A DNA stretch of 64,000 nucleotides, taken from the NCBI RefSeq assembly GCF_002013915.1, contig NZ_MBTF01000006.1, forward strand, positions 62,001-126,000, given 5' to 3'. A program made the translations under genes and the position numbers. The DNA is from Mucilaginibacter pedocola (GTDB lineage Bacteria > Bacteroidota > Bacteroidia > Sphingobacteriales > Sphingobacteriaceae). Below are positions 55,065 to 63,705 of this stretch, in pieces. The notes under the pieces were generated by a model that was not told where the DNA came from, made no database searches, and saw nothing but the letters and a program-made list of their open reading frames with translations. Within the stretch, counting starts at the first letter, position 1; each line of letters begins with the position of its first letter.

Positions 55065-55706
55065 CTATTGGTTTTTGATGATGATACTCTCGATAACCAC
55101 AGCAGCATGCTCACATTTATCGGTAGTGCGCTCCAGCGCCGATAGTATTTCGGTATACTTAAGCAACTGGACCGAATTTTGCTCGCTTTGCATTACGGCG
55201 CCAATAGCGGTAGCCGATACCAGATCCGCCTGGTTTTCCAGCAGCCTTACCTTAGTACAGTTCTCTTTTATAGCATCAGCAGTGCTTAAGTTGGCTAAAC
55301 CCGATACGGCCGATTGTATGGCCTTGCAGCTTTCTATGATAATACCTGCCAATTCCTGAATAGCAGGGTTGCCCGGCTCTGATTGCAGCAGGCTATAACG
55401 GCGCGACGAGATGTGCAGATAATCGCAAATGTTGTTGATAGATGAAGCCAACTCATACATATCGCTACGTGCGAAGGGCGATACAAAGGCTTTTGCCGAG
55501 GCAAGGTATACTTTGTGTTTTACTTCGTTGCCGGTTTGTTTAAGGCGGCTTATTTGGTTAAGCTCTATATTGGCATCGGTAGAATTACCGCTCACCAGCT
55601 TACATAGCAATTGTGCCATTTGCGCGTTTATTTCGCACGACTGGTCGAACAGGTCAAAAAAGGTACGGTCCTTAGGAGTAAAAAACTTTAGTAGTGTAGA
55701 TGCCAT
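55065..55706 (-). CDS. DUF47 (PhoU-like) family protein
   Basis: A 213-aa helical protein of the DUF47/PhoU-like family (TPKDRTFFDLFDQSCEINAQMAQLL, GNEVKHKVYLASAKAFVSPFARSDMYELASSINNICDYLHISSRR). The FVSPFARSDMYELASSINNICD segment is the diagnostic helix pair. Such proteins normally lie next to a Pit phosphate transporter and modulate it. No transporter is adjacent in this window, so it is an orphan here. The neighbour downstream is convergent. Confidence 0.88.
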   Translation of the reverse strand: MASTLLKFFTPKDRTFFDLFDQSCEINAQMAQLLCKLVSGNSTDANIELNQISRLKQTGNEVKHKVYLASAKAFVSPFARSDMYELASSINNICDYLHISSRRYSLLQSEPGNPAIQELAGIIIESCKAIQSAVSGLANLSTADAIKENCTKVRLLENQADLVSATAIGAVMQSEQNSVQLLKYTEILSALERTTDKCEHAAVVIESIIIKNQ

Positions 55707-55790
55707 TCAACAAATGTTTATGCAAACGTACTAAAACCAATATTAAGGCAGTGTTAAAATTTGGCTATATGTAAACAAAGAGAGTTGAAT

Positions 55791-57617
55791 TTACACTCCC
55801 GGTATAAATATCTCTATTTGGGTGCCCTTTAATTGTTCGCTTTGCACCTCCATCTTACCATCAAGCAGGTTTACGCGGGCAGCAATGTTTTTCCAGCCTA
55901 TCCCCTTCGATTCATCAATTTTGCTGGTATCAAAGCCTTTGCCGTTATCCCGGATGCTTAAAGTAAGATTCTTTTCTTGTTGAACAATATTAATATCGAT
56001 ATGTGTGGCCTGGGCGTGTTTAATCATATTATTCACTACCTCCTGCACAATGCGGTAAATAGAAAGTTCGTTGGGTTTTGCAAACTGGTATTGGCGTATA
56101 TCTTCGGGTACGTTCAGCATCACCTCGGTACCGCCTGCCGAGTTTATCTTCATGCACAGATCTTCCAGCGCAGCAAACAACCCAAGGTTTAAACCTTCGG
56201 GTATCAGGTTGTGCGATATATGCCTAACCTCCTGTATGGTTTTATCAACCAAATTAAGGGCATTATCAACCGCCGGGGCTTCCCCCTCCTCGGGCTGCAG
56301 TACCGATATATTCATTTTTATAACCGATAGCATTTGCCCAATACTATCGTGCAGGTCGCGCGCTATACGGATGCGTTCTTTCTGCTCGCCTTCGAAAAGC
56401 GACTTATTGGCTATTTCCTGTTGCTTAAATACTTCGGCTTGTAATTGTTTCTCCTGCTTGTATTTGTTTTTGCGGATGATAAAGTAAGCCAGCGCAGCCC
56501 CTAATATGGATAAAGCTATCGACCCGAACAGCCAATAATTTTTCCTGCTTATCTCAAACTGTTGTTGCTGTATCAGCTTTTGCTTCCGCTCCGTCTCAAA
56601 TTTTACGTTTAGTTCCGATAGTTGGCGGGTATTATCCAGGTTAATAAATTTATCCTTGGCTCCCATAAACAGCTTGTTGTACTTCAGGGCATTGTTGTAG
56701 TCGCCCGTGCGCTCATAAGCATCAGCGAATGATTCATAAGCAGCTTCCTCAATTTCAATAGCATCAATTTTTTTGGCAAGTGCGAGGCTTTTTTCGAGGT
56801 AAACCAAAGCCTGCGGATGGTTGCCCATTTTGCTGTACAGGTCGCCAATGTTGTTGTAGGTTGCGGCCATCATCCACTCGTCGCCGGTTTTGGCGGATAG
56901 GTCTATCGCCTTAAAATTGTATTCAACGGCCGCTGTATAGTTTTTTTGTGCTTTATAAATAATGGCCACATTGCTAAGTGCCATTGATATTTTAGCAGGG
57001 ATGTTTTTTTGGGTATAAACATCAAGCGCGTTTTTGTAGGCCAGCAGCGCCTTGTCGTACTTCAGTTGCTGCTCGTAAACGGTGCCCTTATTGTTTTGGC
57101 AATCGGCAACCAGTTCGTCTTCGCCAATTTCGCGGGCCAGTTTTTCGCCGCGTTCGTAATAGGCAAGGGCATCGTCGAATTTCTTCCAGCTGATGTATAG
57201 CGCGCCAATACCTTTATAAACATGGGCGGTAGAGCTTTTGTCGCCCACCTCATCTGCCTTTTTGAGCGCGCGCTGGTATATCTCCAGCGATTTTACATTC
57301 TCTCCCTTATCCGCATACATGCGGCCAAGGGCAATATTGGCTTGTATAAAAGCTTTGGCATTTTTGGCAGGCCCGGCAGCCTGTATTATTTCGTTCAGGA
57401 AAACCTCGGCAGTATCGGCACTACCTTTTTTTAGGTAAGCCTTCGCGGCATCCATTTTCAGGGCAAGATCATCAGGATGTGTTTTTAATTCCTGTAGTAC
57501 CTGGGGCAGCGTTTTCGCCGGTGCGGGGCTTTGGGCAATGTTAATAAAAGGCAATAAGCATAAAGCCGCGCAAAATAATACCGGCTTAAGGGTACGCATA
57601 AATACAGGCTTCATCAT
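55791..57617 (-). CDS. TPR-containing sensor histidine kinase (HisKA_3 type)
   Basis: A 608-aa kinase with a signal or first helix (MRTLKPVLFCAALCLLPFINIA). Six or seven TPR repeats follow in the periplasm (residues about 30-330), then one membrane helix near 345-370 (YWLFGSIALSILGAALAYFII). The HisKA_3 phosphoacceptor sequence is RIARDLHDSIGQML, and the ATP-binding domain shows NELSIYRIVQEVVNN and DNGKGFD. This is the NarX/DesK-like group. I set the start at ATG 57617 because 57620 is TTG. No response regulator gene is adjacent, so its partner is elsewhere. Confidence 0.93.
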   Translation of the reverse strand: MMKPVFMRTLKPVLFCAALCLLPFINIAQSPAPAKTLPQVLQELKTHPDDLALKMDAAKAYLKKGSADTAEVFLNEIIQAAGPAKNAKAFIQANIALGRMYADKGENVKSLEIYQRALKKADEVGDKSSTAHVYKGIGALYISWKKFDDALAYYERGEKLAREIGEDELVADCQNNKGTVYEQQLKYDKALLAYKNALDVYTQKNIPAKISMALSNVAIIYKAQKNYTAAVEYNFKAIDLSAKTGDEWMMAATYNNIGDLYSKMGNHPQALVYLEKSLALAKKIDAIEIEEAAYESFADAYERTGDYNNALKYNKLFMGAKDKFINLDNTRQLSELNVKFETERKQKLIQQQQFEISRKNYWLFGSIALSILGAALAYFIIRKNKYKQEKQLQAEVFKQQEIANKSLFEGEQKERIRIARDLHDSIGQMLSVIKMNISVLQPEEGEAPAVDNALNLVDKTIQEVRHISHNLIPEGLNLGLFAALEDLCMKINSAGGTEVMLNVPEDIRQYQFAKPNELSIYRIVQEVVNNMIKHAQATHIDINIVQQEKNLTLSIRDNGKGFDTSKIDESKGIGWKNIAARVNLLDGKMEVQSEQLKGTQIEIFIPGV

Positions 57618-57701
57618 CAATTAAGGGATATAATTCAGCATAATAATACGGCTAAATTATACCAAACTCAAATTAATAATATTCTTTAAGTGTGTAGCAG
57701 C

Positions 57702-58688
57702 CTACCTCAGCCCCGCCATATCCTTATTGTATTTATTGCGGTATTCTACAGGCGATACGCCGGTTATTTTTTTGAAGGTTTCGCGGAAGGCCTTGGTATC
57801 GGTATAGCCTACGTTGTACATTACCTCGTTCACATTTTCGCGCAGGGTTTCCAGGCTCATTTTGGCGGCCTCTATGCGTACGCGCTGCATATATTCTACC
57901 ACCGTGTTAGATGTTGCCTTTTTAAAGCGGCGTTCCAAATGGCGGCGGCTCATGGCCAGGTTGCTGGCCAATTGGTCTACCGTTATTTTTTCGGCATAGT
58001 TTTGCTCTATATAATCCTGCGCTTTTTTAATGGCTTCGTCCTCGTGGTTCTTCTGCCCGTGGAAAATGATGAACAGCGACTGGCTGTTCCTCTCAATATC
58101 TATCTCGAACATTTTAGAAGACTTGATGGCCATATCGCGCCCCGAGAATTTCTCTACCAAATAAAGCAGCAGGTTGAGCGAAGAATATGCGCCGCCGCTG
58201 GTGTAAATACCGCCTTCGTCGGTTATTATTTTGTAAGGCATCAGGTTTACATCAGGGTACATCTGCCTGAACTCTGCCGCGGCCAGCCAGTGTGTGGTGC
58301 AGCTTTTGCCTTTGAGTAAACCGGTAGATGCCAGTATGAATGCGCCGATGCAAAGTGATACCACTTCTGCCCCGCCTTTGTATTGTTTTATTATCCAGGG
58401 GATAGTATCGCTGTTGTCTTCTACCACTTTGCCCATATCGCCATGCACGGCGGGGATGATGATGAGGTCGGTTTTAGATACCTCGCTAATGGTTAGTTCG
58501 GGTTTTATAACGAATAAGCCGTTGCCCAGTGTGGCCTCTTTATTAAGCCCTACCAGCTGCACCTTAAACAAAGGCGCCTTATTCATGCGCATAAAGGCGT
58601 TGTTTACCTCGGTAAACATTTTGTACGTGGCCTCTATGTTGCTGAGGCTGGCATTCCCCTGGGGTATCAGTACCGATATATGTTTCAT
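57702..58688 (-). CDS. GlxA-type AraC family transcriptional regulator
   Basis: A 328-aa regulator starting at 58688 (MKHISVLIPQGNASLSNIEATYKMF). The N-terminal DJ-1/PfpI-like domain (VVSLCIGAFILASTGLLKGKSCTTHW) is followed by a C-terminal AraC helix-turn-helix pair (VDQLASNLAMSRRHLERRFKKATSNTVVEYMQRVRIEAAK). Regulators of this type control small-molecule stress or catabolic genes. It is divergent from the small 58801 gene and the VOC-SRPBCC-VOC-DoxX cassette, with a 112-base shared gap. The inducer is unknown. Confidence 0.92.
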   Translation of the reverse strand: MKHISVLIPQGNASLSNIEATYKMFTEVNNAFMRMNKAPLFKVQLVGLNKEATLGNGLFVIKPELTISEVSKTDLIIIPAVHGDMGKVVEDNSDTIPWIIKQYKGGAEVVSLCIGAFILASTGLLKGKSCTTHWLAAAEFRQMYPDVNLMPYKIITDEGGIYTSGGAYSSLNLLLYLVEKFSGRDMAIKSSKMFEIDIERNSQSLFIIFHGQKNHEDEAIKKAQDYIEQNYAEKITVDQLASNLAMSRRHLERRFKKATSNTVVEYMQRVRIEAAKMSLETLRENVNEVMYNVGYTDTKAFRETFKKITGVSPVEYRNKYNKDMAGLR

Positions 58689-58800
58689 GCTACCAAAATT
58701 AAGCCTAACAACCGTCGCAATCAACCCCTTACATTGTCGTAATTACACCCTTGGCTTTCGCTTCGAGCGCCGCAACTTTGTAATACCAAGCCCAAACGGT

Positions 58801-59010
58801 ATGATAGAAGTTTTTAAAACCAACGTATGCGATGCGGGCCAGTCGGCAAAGCTGATAGGCATTATAACCACAACATTTAACCTGCGGCGCGTAAACTTCG
58901 AACTGGAAGACTGCGATAAAGTGCTGCGCATAGAGGGTGCCGAGTTTTGCCCCTGGCGGGTGATAGAATTACTGAAACTAAACGGGCACCACTGCGAAGT
59001 GCTTATATAA
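58801..59010 (+). CDS. Small conserved-looking protein with HMA-like pattern
   Basis: A 69-aa protein (MIEVFKTNVCDAGQSAKLIG, then a helix and strands ending VIELLKLNGHHCEVLI). It has the beta-alpha-beta-beta-alpha-beta length of a ferredoxin-like fold, and three cysteines, without the CxxC of true metal-binding HMA domains. I recall similar small proteins in other Bacteroidota but cannot assign a function. It is the first gene of a co-directional group ending at the DoxX gene, and faces the GlxA regulator. Longer upstream reading frames overlap the regulator and are rejected. Confidence 0.65.
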   Translation: MIEVFKTNVCDAGQSAKLIGIITTTFNLRRVNFELEDCDKVLRIEGAEFCPWRVIELLKLNGHHCEVLI

Positions 59011-59043
59011 AAACATATATTTATTTAACCAATTTATAAAGCC

Positions 59044-59451
59044 ATGCCTAAAATTAATGCCTACATCAATTTTAACAACACCTGCCGCGAGGCCATGACC
59101 TTTTACCAGGAATGCTTCGGTGGCGAACTTTCGCTGACAGTAGTGGGCGAATCGCCAATGAAAGATATGTTCCCGGCGGAACACCAAAATAGTATACTGC
59201 ATGCCGACCTCACCGGCGGCGATTTCACCCTGCTGGCCACTGATTTGCCCGGCCCAAACAAAGTTTTCTCGGCGGGTTCGATAGTGTTAACCCTTGTGTG
59301 CGATACCAAAGCTGAGCTTGAACGCTTGTTTGGTAAGCTAAGCGAAGGCGGCAATGTAACCCACCCTGTTATGCAGTTTTATGCCGGGAGCATGGGGAAT
59401 GTGACCGATAAGTTTGGCGTGGCATGGGGTGTTTTTTCGGCCGAAAAATAA
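59044..59451 (+). CDS. VOC family protein (PhnB-like), first of two
   Basis: A 135-aa VOC-fold protein of the PhnB-like group (KINAYINFNNTCREAMTFYQECFGGELSLTVVGESP, then DLTGGDFTLLATDLPGP and GSMGNVTDKFGVAWGVF). These proteins resemble glyoxalase and bleomycin-resistance proteins, but most have no proven substrate. It starts 33 bases after the small protein and is followed by a SRPBCC protein after 42 bases. Confidence 0.88.
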   Translation: MPKINAYINFNNTCREAMTFYQECFGGELSLTVVGESPMKDMFPAEHQNSILHADLTGGDFTLLATDLPGPNKVFSAGSIVLTLVCDTKAELERLFGKLSEGGNVTHPVMQFYAGSMGNVTDKFGVAWGVFSAEK

Positions 59452-59493
59452 TTATCTTCAACCGATAATTATTCAATTAAAACCCTCACAATT

Positions 59494-60036
59494 ATGCACG
59501 TTGTATTCATTATCCTTGCCATTGTAGCAGCATTGGTAGTATTGCTGCTTTTAGCCGCCGCCTTCACCAAAAGCGAATATTCTGTTGAACGCCAGGTAAC
59601 CATTAACAAACCTGTATCGCAGGTATTTGGCTATGTGCGTTATCTCAAAAACATGGATAAGTACAACAAGTGGGTTATGGTTGATCCGCAAATGCGTAAA
59701 GATTACCGGGGCGAAGACGGTACCGAAGGTTTTGCCTACGCCTGGGACAGCGACAACAAAGCAGGCCAGGGCGAGCAGGTGATAAAAAAGATAGATAATG
59801 GAAACCGGGTGGACGTGCAGATAACCTTCATCCGCCCAATGAAGGCGGTGTCCGACTCATACATGGAAACCATCCCAACCATTGATAACGGCACTATAGT
59901 GAAATGGGGTTTTGCCAGCAAAATGCCTTACCCGGCAAACGCGGTGATGATGTTTATGGATATGGGCGAAATGCTTGGCAAGGATTTGGAAATAAGCCTG
60001 AACAATCTGAAAACGATATTAGAGAAACAACCATAA
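59494..60036 (+). CDS. Membrane-anchored SRPBCC family protein
   Basis: A 180-aa protein with an N-terminal helix (VVFIILAIVAALVVLLLLAAAF) and then a SRPBCC (START-like) domain (EYSVERQVTINKPVSQVFGYVRYLKNMDKYNKWVMVDPQMRKDY). This is the polyketide-cyclase-type group, with a hydrophobic ligand pocket. The anchor places it on the membrane. It sits between two VOC proteins, 11 bases before the next one. Confidence 0.87.
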   Translation: MHVVFIILAIVAALVVLLLLAAAFTKSEYSVERQVTINKPVSQVFGYVRYLKNMDKYNKWVMVDPQMRKDYRGEDGTEGFAYAWDSDNKAGQGEQVIKKIDNGNRVDVQITFIRPMKAVSDSYMETIPTIDNGTIVKWGFASKMPYPANAVMMFMDMGEMLGKDLEISLNNLKTILEKQP

Positions 60037-60047
60037 AAACTAAAAAC

Positions 60048-60470
60048 ATGGCAACATTTAACGTGTATTTGAATTTCACAGGCAACACCGAGGAGGCCTT
60101 CAACTTTTACAAAGAGGTATTTGGCGGTGAGTTTGTAATGGTGCAACGTTTTAAGGATACTCCGCACGGCGATCAGATGAGCGATGAGGATAAAGAGAAA
60201 ATGATGCACATTGCCCTGCCGCTTGGTAATATCACCCTGATGGGTACTGATGCGTTGGAAGGCTTTGGCCCTGCGCTAACATTCGGCACCAATTTTTCGC
60301 CATCGGTATCGCCCGAAAGTATGGAAGAGACAGAGAAGATATTTGCCGGGATATCGGCAGGTGGTACTGTACAACAACCCTTAGAGAAAATGTTTTGGGG
60401 TGCTTACTACGGCCAGTGCACCGATAAGTTTGGCGTGCAGTGGATGGTGAACTTCGAGATAAAAGAATGA
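60048..60470 (+). CDS. VOC family protein (PhnB-like), second of two
   Basis: A 140-aa VOC protein starting at 60048 (MATFNVYLNFTGNTEEAFNFYKEVFGGEF), which is paralogous to the protein at 59044 (shared YxNFxxxxxEAxxFYxExFGGE and CTDKFGVQWMVNFE endings). The longer frame from 59904 overlaps the SRPBCC gene and is rejected. The pair probably arose by duplication. It is followed by the DoxX-like gene after 22 bases. Confidence 0.9.
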   Translation: MATFNVYLNFTGNTEEAFNFYKEVFGGEFVMVQRFKDTPHGDQMSDEDKEKMMHIALPLGNITLMGTDALEGFGPALTFGTNFSPSVSPESMEETEKIFAGISAGGTVQQPLEKMFWGAYYGQCTDKFGVQWMVNFEIKE

Positions 60471-60492
60471 TAACACTTTAAACCTGAATATT

Positions 60493-60870
60493 ATGAAAAT
60501 CGCAATGATTGTTGTACGTACGCTGATGGGCTTATTCCTCCTTTGGGCCTCTATAGCTTACTTTTTCGACTTAATGAAGGCCCCGGCCACTATGCCCGAT
60601 GCTGTTATTACTTACAATAAGGGTATAGCTGTAGCGCACATCCTTACTATTGTAAAAAGTATAGAACTGATATGCGGCTTATTGCTGGTAGCCGGTTTAT
60701 TTGTACCGCTGGTTACGGTGGTAATATTCCCTATCACCATCAATATCGTGTTGTTCCACTTTTTTGCTGCGCCCGAAACCATTGGCGGTGGCGTGTTACT
60801 GTTAGTGCTTAATTTGTTTTTGGCCTGGTACTACCGCAAAAACTACGCGCCGCTGTTTGCGGTGAGGTAG
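60493..60870 (+). CDS. DoxX-like family membrane protein
   Basis: A 125-aa membrane protein with four hydrophobic helices (IVVRTLMGLFLLWASIAYFF, SIELICGLLLVAGLFVPLVTVVIFPITINIVLFHFF, VLLLVLNLFLAWYYRKNY). DoxX-like proteins frequently sit with SRPBCC and VOC genes in Bacteroidota and Actinobacteria clusters, often near ECF sigma factors, though none is seen here. It ends the cassette; a perfect terminator hairpin follows 14 bases later. Confidence 0.87.
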   Translation: MKIAMIVVRTLMGLFLLWASIAYFFDLMKAPATMPDAVITYNKGIAVAHILTIVKSIELICGLLLVAGLFVPLVTVVIFPITINIVLFHFFAAPETIGGGVLLLVLNLFLAWYYRKNYAPLFAVR

Positions 60871-60883
60871 TTTGCAGGATTAG

Positions 60884-60916
60884 AGCTTTGACAACTTTTT
60901 AAAAGTTGTCAAAGCT
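60884..60916 (+). terminator. Perfect-hairpin terminator of the VOC-SRPBCC-DoxX cassette
   Basis: AGCTTTGACAACTTTT at 60884-60899 and AAAAGTTGTCAAAGCT at 60901-60916 are 16-bp perfect arms around a single T, then TTTTT. Confidence 0.95.
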
Positions 60917-60934
60917 TTTTTAGCCCTATCTTTA
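60905..60934 (+). promoter_or_regulatory. Possible promoter inside the terminator, for the 60939 gene
   Basis: TATCTTTA at 60927-60934 resembles TAnnTTTG, with GTTG at 60905-60908 at 18-base spacing. The ATG follows at 60939, so the transcript would have almost no leader. Confidence 0.4.
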
Positions 60935-60938
60935 CAGC

Positions 60939-61370
60939 ATGAAAAAACTATTGCTGTTCGTCTTTTTCCTGTCGGTGGTTTCGGTTACCGGTAAACCTAC
61001 GCATCGTAACGATACCATCCCCGAGTTTATGAAGGGAAAGTTTAAGGACGATTACGGCATTAAGTACGAGATTAACGATACCCTTTGGTTCCAGCTTCCT
61101 AAAAGCAAATACCGTATCATTAAATGGAACCTGCAGGAGCAATACCTGGTTGCCCGCAATAACGATGGCAATCCCGGCGAAGGCGGACTATATACCCGAA
61201 TAGATTTTATGGAGTTTAAGAACATGTCGCCATGGAAATGGGGCTATTGCTTAACCGCCTACGATGCCAAAACCGATGTAATTGCCGAAAGCATGGCCAA
61301 AGCCGACCGTAAGCATCCCAAGACTGGCTGTAACGGTTTTCCTTTTTCACGTATGAAGGAAAACTATTAG
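60939..61370 (+). CDS. Secreted protein of unknown function
   Basis: A 143-aa protein with a signal peptide (MKKLLLFVFFLSVVSVTG, then KPTHRND). The body contains a run of strand-like segments (YGIKYEINDTLWFQLPKSKYRIIKWNLQEQYLVARN) and Cys residues at positions 108 and 132 that may form a disulfide. I recognise no family, although the length and strand pattern suggest a small beta-barrel. Its promoter seems to overlap the previous terminator. It is followed by a repeat element and then a convergent GH20 gene. Confidence 0.75.
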   Translation: MKKLLLFVFFLSVVSVTGKPTHRNDTIPEFMKGKFKDDYGIKYEINDTLWFQLPKSKYRIIKWNLQEQYLVARNNDGNPGEGGLYTRIDFMEFKNMSPWKWGYCLTAYDAKTDVIAESMAKADRKHPKTGCNGFPFSRMKENY

Positions 61371-61379
61371 AATGTTTAT

Positions 61380-61561
61380 TTAACCGCAAAGTGCGCAGAG
61401 TTTTTGCAAAGAAGCGCAAAGCCTTTGTTAGGCACTAAAAGATAAAGAGAGGTACACGCGAGACTGTTAAGAATCAAGCTTTCTTAATATTATAATACAA
61501 AGGGCGCAAGTTTTAAAACTCTGCGCCCTTTGCGTTTTTTCTCTGCGTTCTTTGCGGTTAA
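61380..61561. repeat. 182-bp dispersed element with 12-bp inverted ends
   Basis: TTAACCGCAAAG at 61380-61391 is mirrored by CTTTGCGGTTAA at 61550-61561. The inner AGGGCGCA (61501-61508) pairs with TGCGCCCT (61522-61529). The right-hand part resembles the block at 14241-14290. No open frame is supported within it, so it looks like a non-autonomous repeat that may also serve as a terminator for the flanking convergent genes. Confidence 0.7.
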
Positions 61562-61611
61562 GTTACAGTCGCGCTATTCAAAACTGCTAACTGCCCACCG
61601 CAAACTGCCAA

Positions 61612-63519
61612 CTATTTCCCTAACCTTTTCTTCAGCTCATCTATCGGCATTATTAAAAAGCGCCCTACCTGCTGTTTGCCTTTGTAAGTAACTACTTTTA
61701 GCTGCGTAGCATCAATAGGCACGGTAAGCGTGCTGGTGTATTTAGGATAAAATCTGTCGGGTTGTGAGTTATCAAAGCTGTAGTAAATATCCAGCCCCGG
61801 TATTTCGGGGGTAAGCACAACACCCAAAGTACCATCAGGGTTACGTACGGGTTTAAAGCTTGGGTCGTAAACGCTGGGCGAAAATTTGGTTTCCGATTGA
61901 TTAAAGCGCTCGAACTGTTTCTCTACCTTAGGGAAGAAAACCGAAAAATTCTTAGGACGCTTAGGCGACCATACCGACTCCGAAACTGCCAACGCACGTG
62001 GCCATATCATATACTCCACCTGGCGGAAGTTATAAACCTGCTCGGTCCAAAGGTTGGCCTGCCCGCCTTTTATCAGTTTGGCATCAACGCTATCTGGTAC
62101 CGGTTCAAACTCGTAAGTTTTGCTGAGGCGCAGGGTGGCGTATACCGGTGGCTCGGTTATTTTATCGCTCTGCATATAATCAAGGTATACATAAGTGGTT
62201 GGGCTCATTACTACTTCGTGGCCAAGTTTGGCAGCTTCTATGCCGCCTTTTATGCCGCGCCAGCTCATCACTGCAGCGTTAGGGCCAATACCGCCTTCCA
62301 GTATCTCATCCCAACCCATAAATTTTTTGCCTTTGCTCTCTACAATTTTCTCCAGGCGCTTTTCAAAATAGCTTTGTACCTCTTCCTGGGTTTTCAAATT
62401 TTCTTTAGCCATCAGCGCTTTCACCTGGTCGCTTTGCTCCCAGAAGTTTTTGGCGCACTCGTCGCCACCCATGTGTATATAGCCGAATGGGAATAGCTGA
62501 GCCAGTTCGCCCACCACTTTATCCAAAAAGTCGTAAGTGTATTCGCTGGCAGGGTTCAGGGTGTTATCCACCAAAGCTGGGTGGCCGGGTTTGCTCCAAT
62601 CCATTATCTTCTCGCCCGACCGCACTTTGTATTGATCTGCACCTGGCGTGGCCGATAGTTGCGGGTAAGCGGCAACAGCTGCAAGGCTATGACCCGGTAC
62701 ATCTATCTCAGGCAAAATATCAACAAAGCGGTCTTTAGCGTATTTCACCAGTTCGCGTATATCATCTTGGGTATAAAAACCGCCGTAGGTACGTGGCTCA
62801 TCCGGTTTCGGCGGGATAAAATCGCCGAAGGCACCTTCACGTTTTACGTTGTATGCGCCAACGGTAGTTAAGCGCGGCAAGCTTTTTATCTCGATGCGCC
62901 AGCCCTCATCATCGGTAAGGTGCATGTGCAACAGGTTAAATTTGTATTTAACCATATCATCAATAAAACGCTTTACTTCGGTTTTGGTGAAGAAGTGGCG
63001 CGATACATCGAACATCAGCCCGCGCCACTCAAAGCGTGGGTAATCGTAAATATCAACAACCGGAGCTGCCCACAATACGTTTTTGGCTACCTCCAACCCT
63101 TCAATTTCCTTTGGCAATAATTGCATTAGCGTTTGTGCTCCCCAGTATAAGCCCGCAGGCTGGTTGGCACTTATGGTAATACCGTGTTGTTTCACCGAAA
63201 GGAAGTACCCTTCTTTACCCAGTTTAGCATCCGCTGTTTTGTTCAGCTCCAATTTAATAGTGGCGGTTGGTGCATGGGCTTTCACGGTAATGGCTTTGCC
63301 TGCCGCGGTAGAAAATTTTTTCTTCAGCAGGTCGAGGATGGAAGTCATTTCCGGCGAGGAACTGCTTTGCACTACTACCACATTTGGCAATATAAACTGC
63401 CCCGTGTGTTTGGTGATCTTCACCGGTTCGGGAATGATGGAAATACCCGGCGATGTTTGTTGCGCAAAGCCCAACGAGCCAACAAGGCAGGACAATACCA
63501 GGAGCGATAATTTTTTCAT
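61612..63519 (-). CDS. Secreted beta-N-acetylhexosaminidase (GH20)
   Basis: A 635-aa secreted enzyme starting at 63519 (MKKLSLLVLSCLVGSLGFA, cleaved before QQTS). A GH20b-like N-terminal domain runs to about 145 (GISIIPEPVKITKHTGQF). The barrel starts at FEWRGLMFDVSRHF and includes HMHLTDDEGWRIEI, DILPEIDVPGHS and the catalytic Asp-Glu pair in YIHMGGDECAKNFW. The C-terminal NPDGTLGVVLTPEIPGLDIYYSFDNSQPDRF segment resembles a chitobiase/beta-hexosaminidase C-terminal (CHB_HEX_C_1) domain. It releases terminal GlcNAc or GalNAc from glycans. A short repeat precedes its stop. Confidence 0.95.
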   Translation of the reverse strand: MKKLSLLVLSCLVGSLGFAQQTSPGISIIPEPVKITKHTGQFILPNVVVVQSSSSPEMTSILDLLKKKFSTAAGKAITVKAHAPTATIKLELNKTADAKLGKEGYFLSVKQHGITISANQPAGLYWGAQTLMQLLPKEIEGLEVAKNVLWAAPVVDIYDYPRFEWRGLMFDVSRHFFTKTEVKRFIDDMVKYKFNLLHMHLTDDEGWRIEIKSLPRLTTVGAYNVKREGAFGDFIPPKPDEPRTYGGFYTQDDIRELVKYAKDRFVDILPEIDVPGHSLAAVAAYPQLSATPGADQYKVRSGEKIMDWSKPGHPALVDNTLNPASEYTYDFLDKVVGELAQLFPFGYIHMGGDECAKNFWEQSDQVKALMAKENLKTQEEVQSYFEKRLEKIVESKGKKFMGWDEILEGGIGPNAAVMSWRGIKGGIEAAKLGHEVVMSPTTYVYLDYMQSDKITEPPVYATLRLSKTYEFEPVPDSVDAKLIKGGQANLWTEQVYNFRQVEYMIWPRALAVSESVWSPKRPKNFSVFFPKVEKQFERFNQSETKFSPSVYDPSFKPVRNPDGTLGVVLTPEIPGLDIYYSFDNSQPDRFYPKYTSTLTVPIDATQLKVVTYKGKQQVGRFLIMPIDELKKRLGK

Positions 63520-63705
63520 GGATAACAAATTGATGGTTTATAAGGGGTAACAGCAGGCAAGTTATAACTTTTTAAATAAAATTAATAAGTTTTTTTACAA
63601 CCAACGGTTACAGTATTTTAGGATGATTTTTTATTACCTTGCCCGTATATCTCACAATTGCGCCTGCAATTTTTATCAACCAATTTTTAAGCTTAATTAA
63701 TAACC

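Noticed and set aside
57690..58319. Plus-strand frame of 209 codons opposite the GlxA regulator
   Set aside because: It mirrors the AraC helix-turn-helix and DJ-1 domain codons and has no family features.
58294..58800. Upstream extension of the 69-aa gene at 58801
   Set aside because: The extension runs antisense through the GlxA coding region; the ATG at 58801 gives the compact protein.
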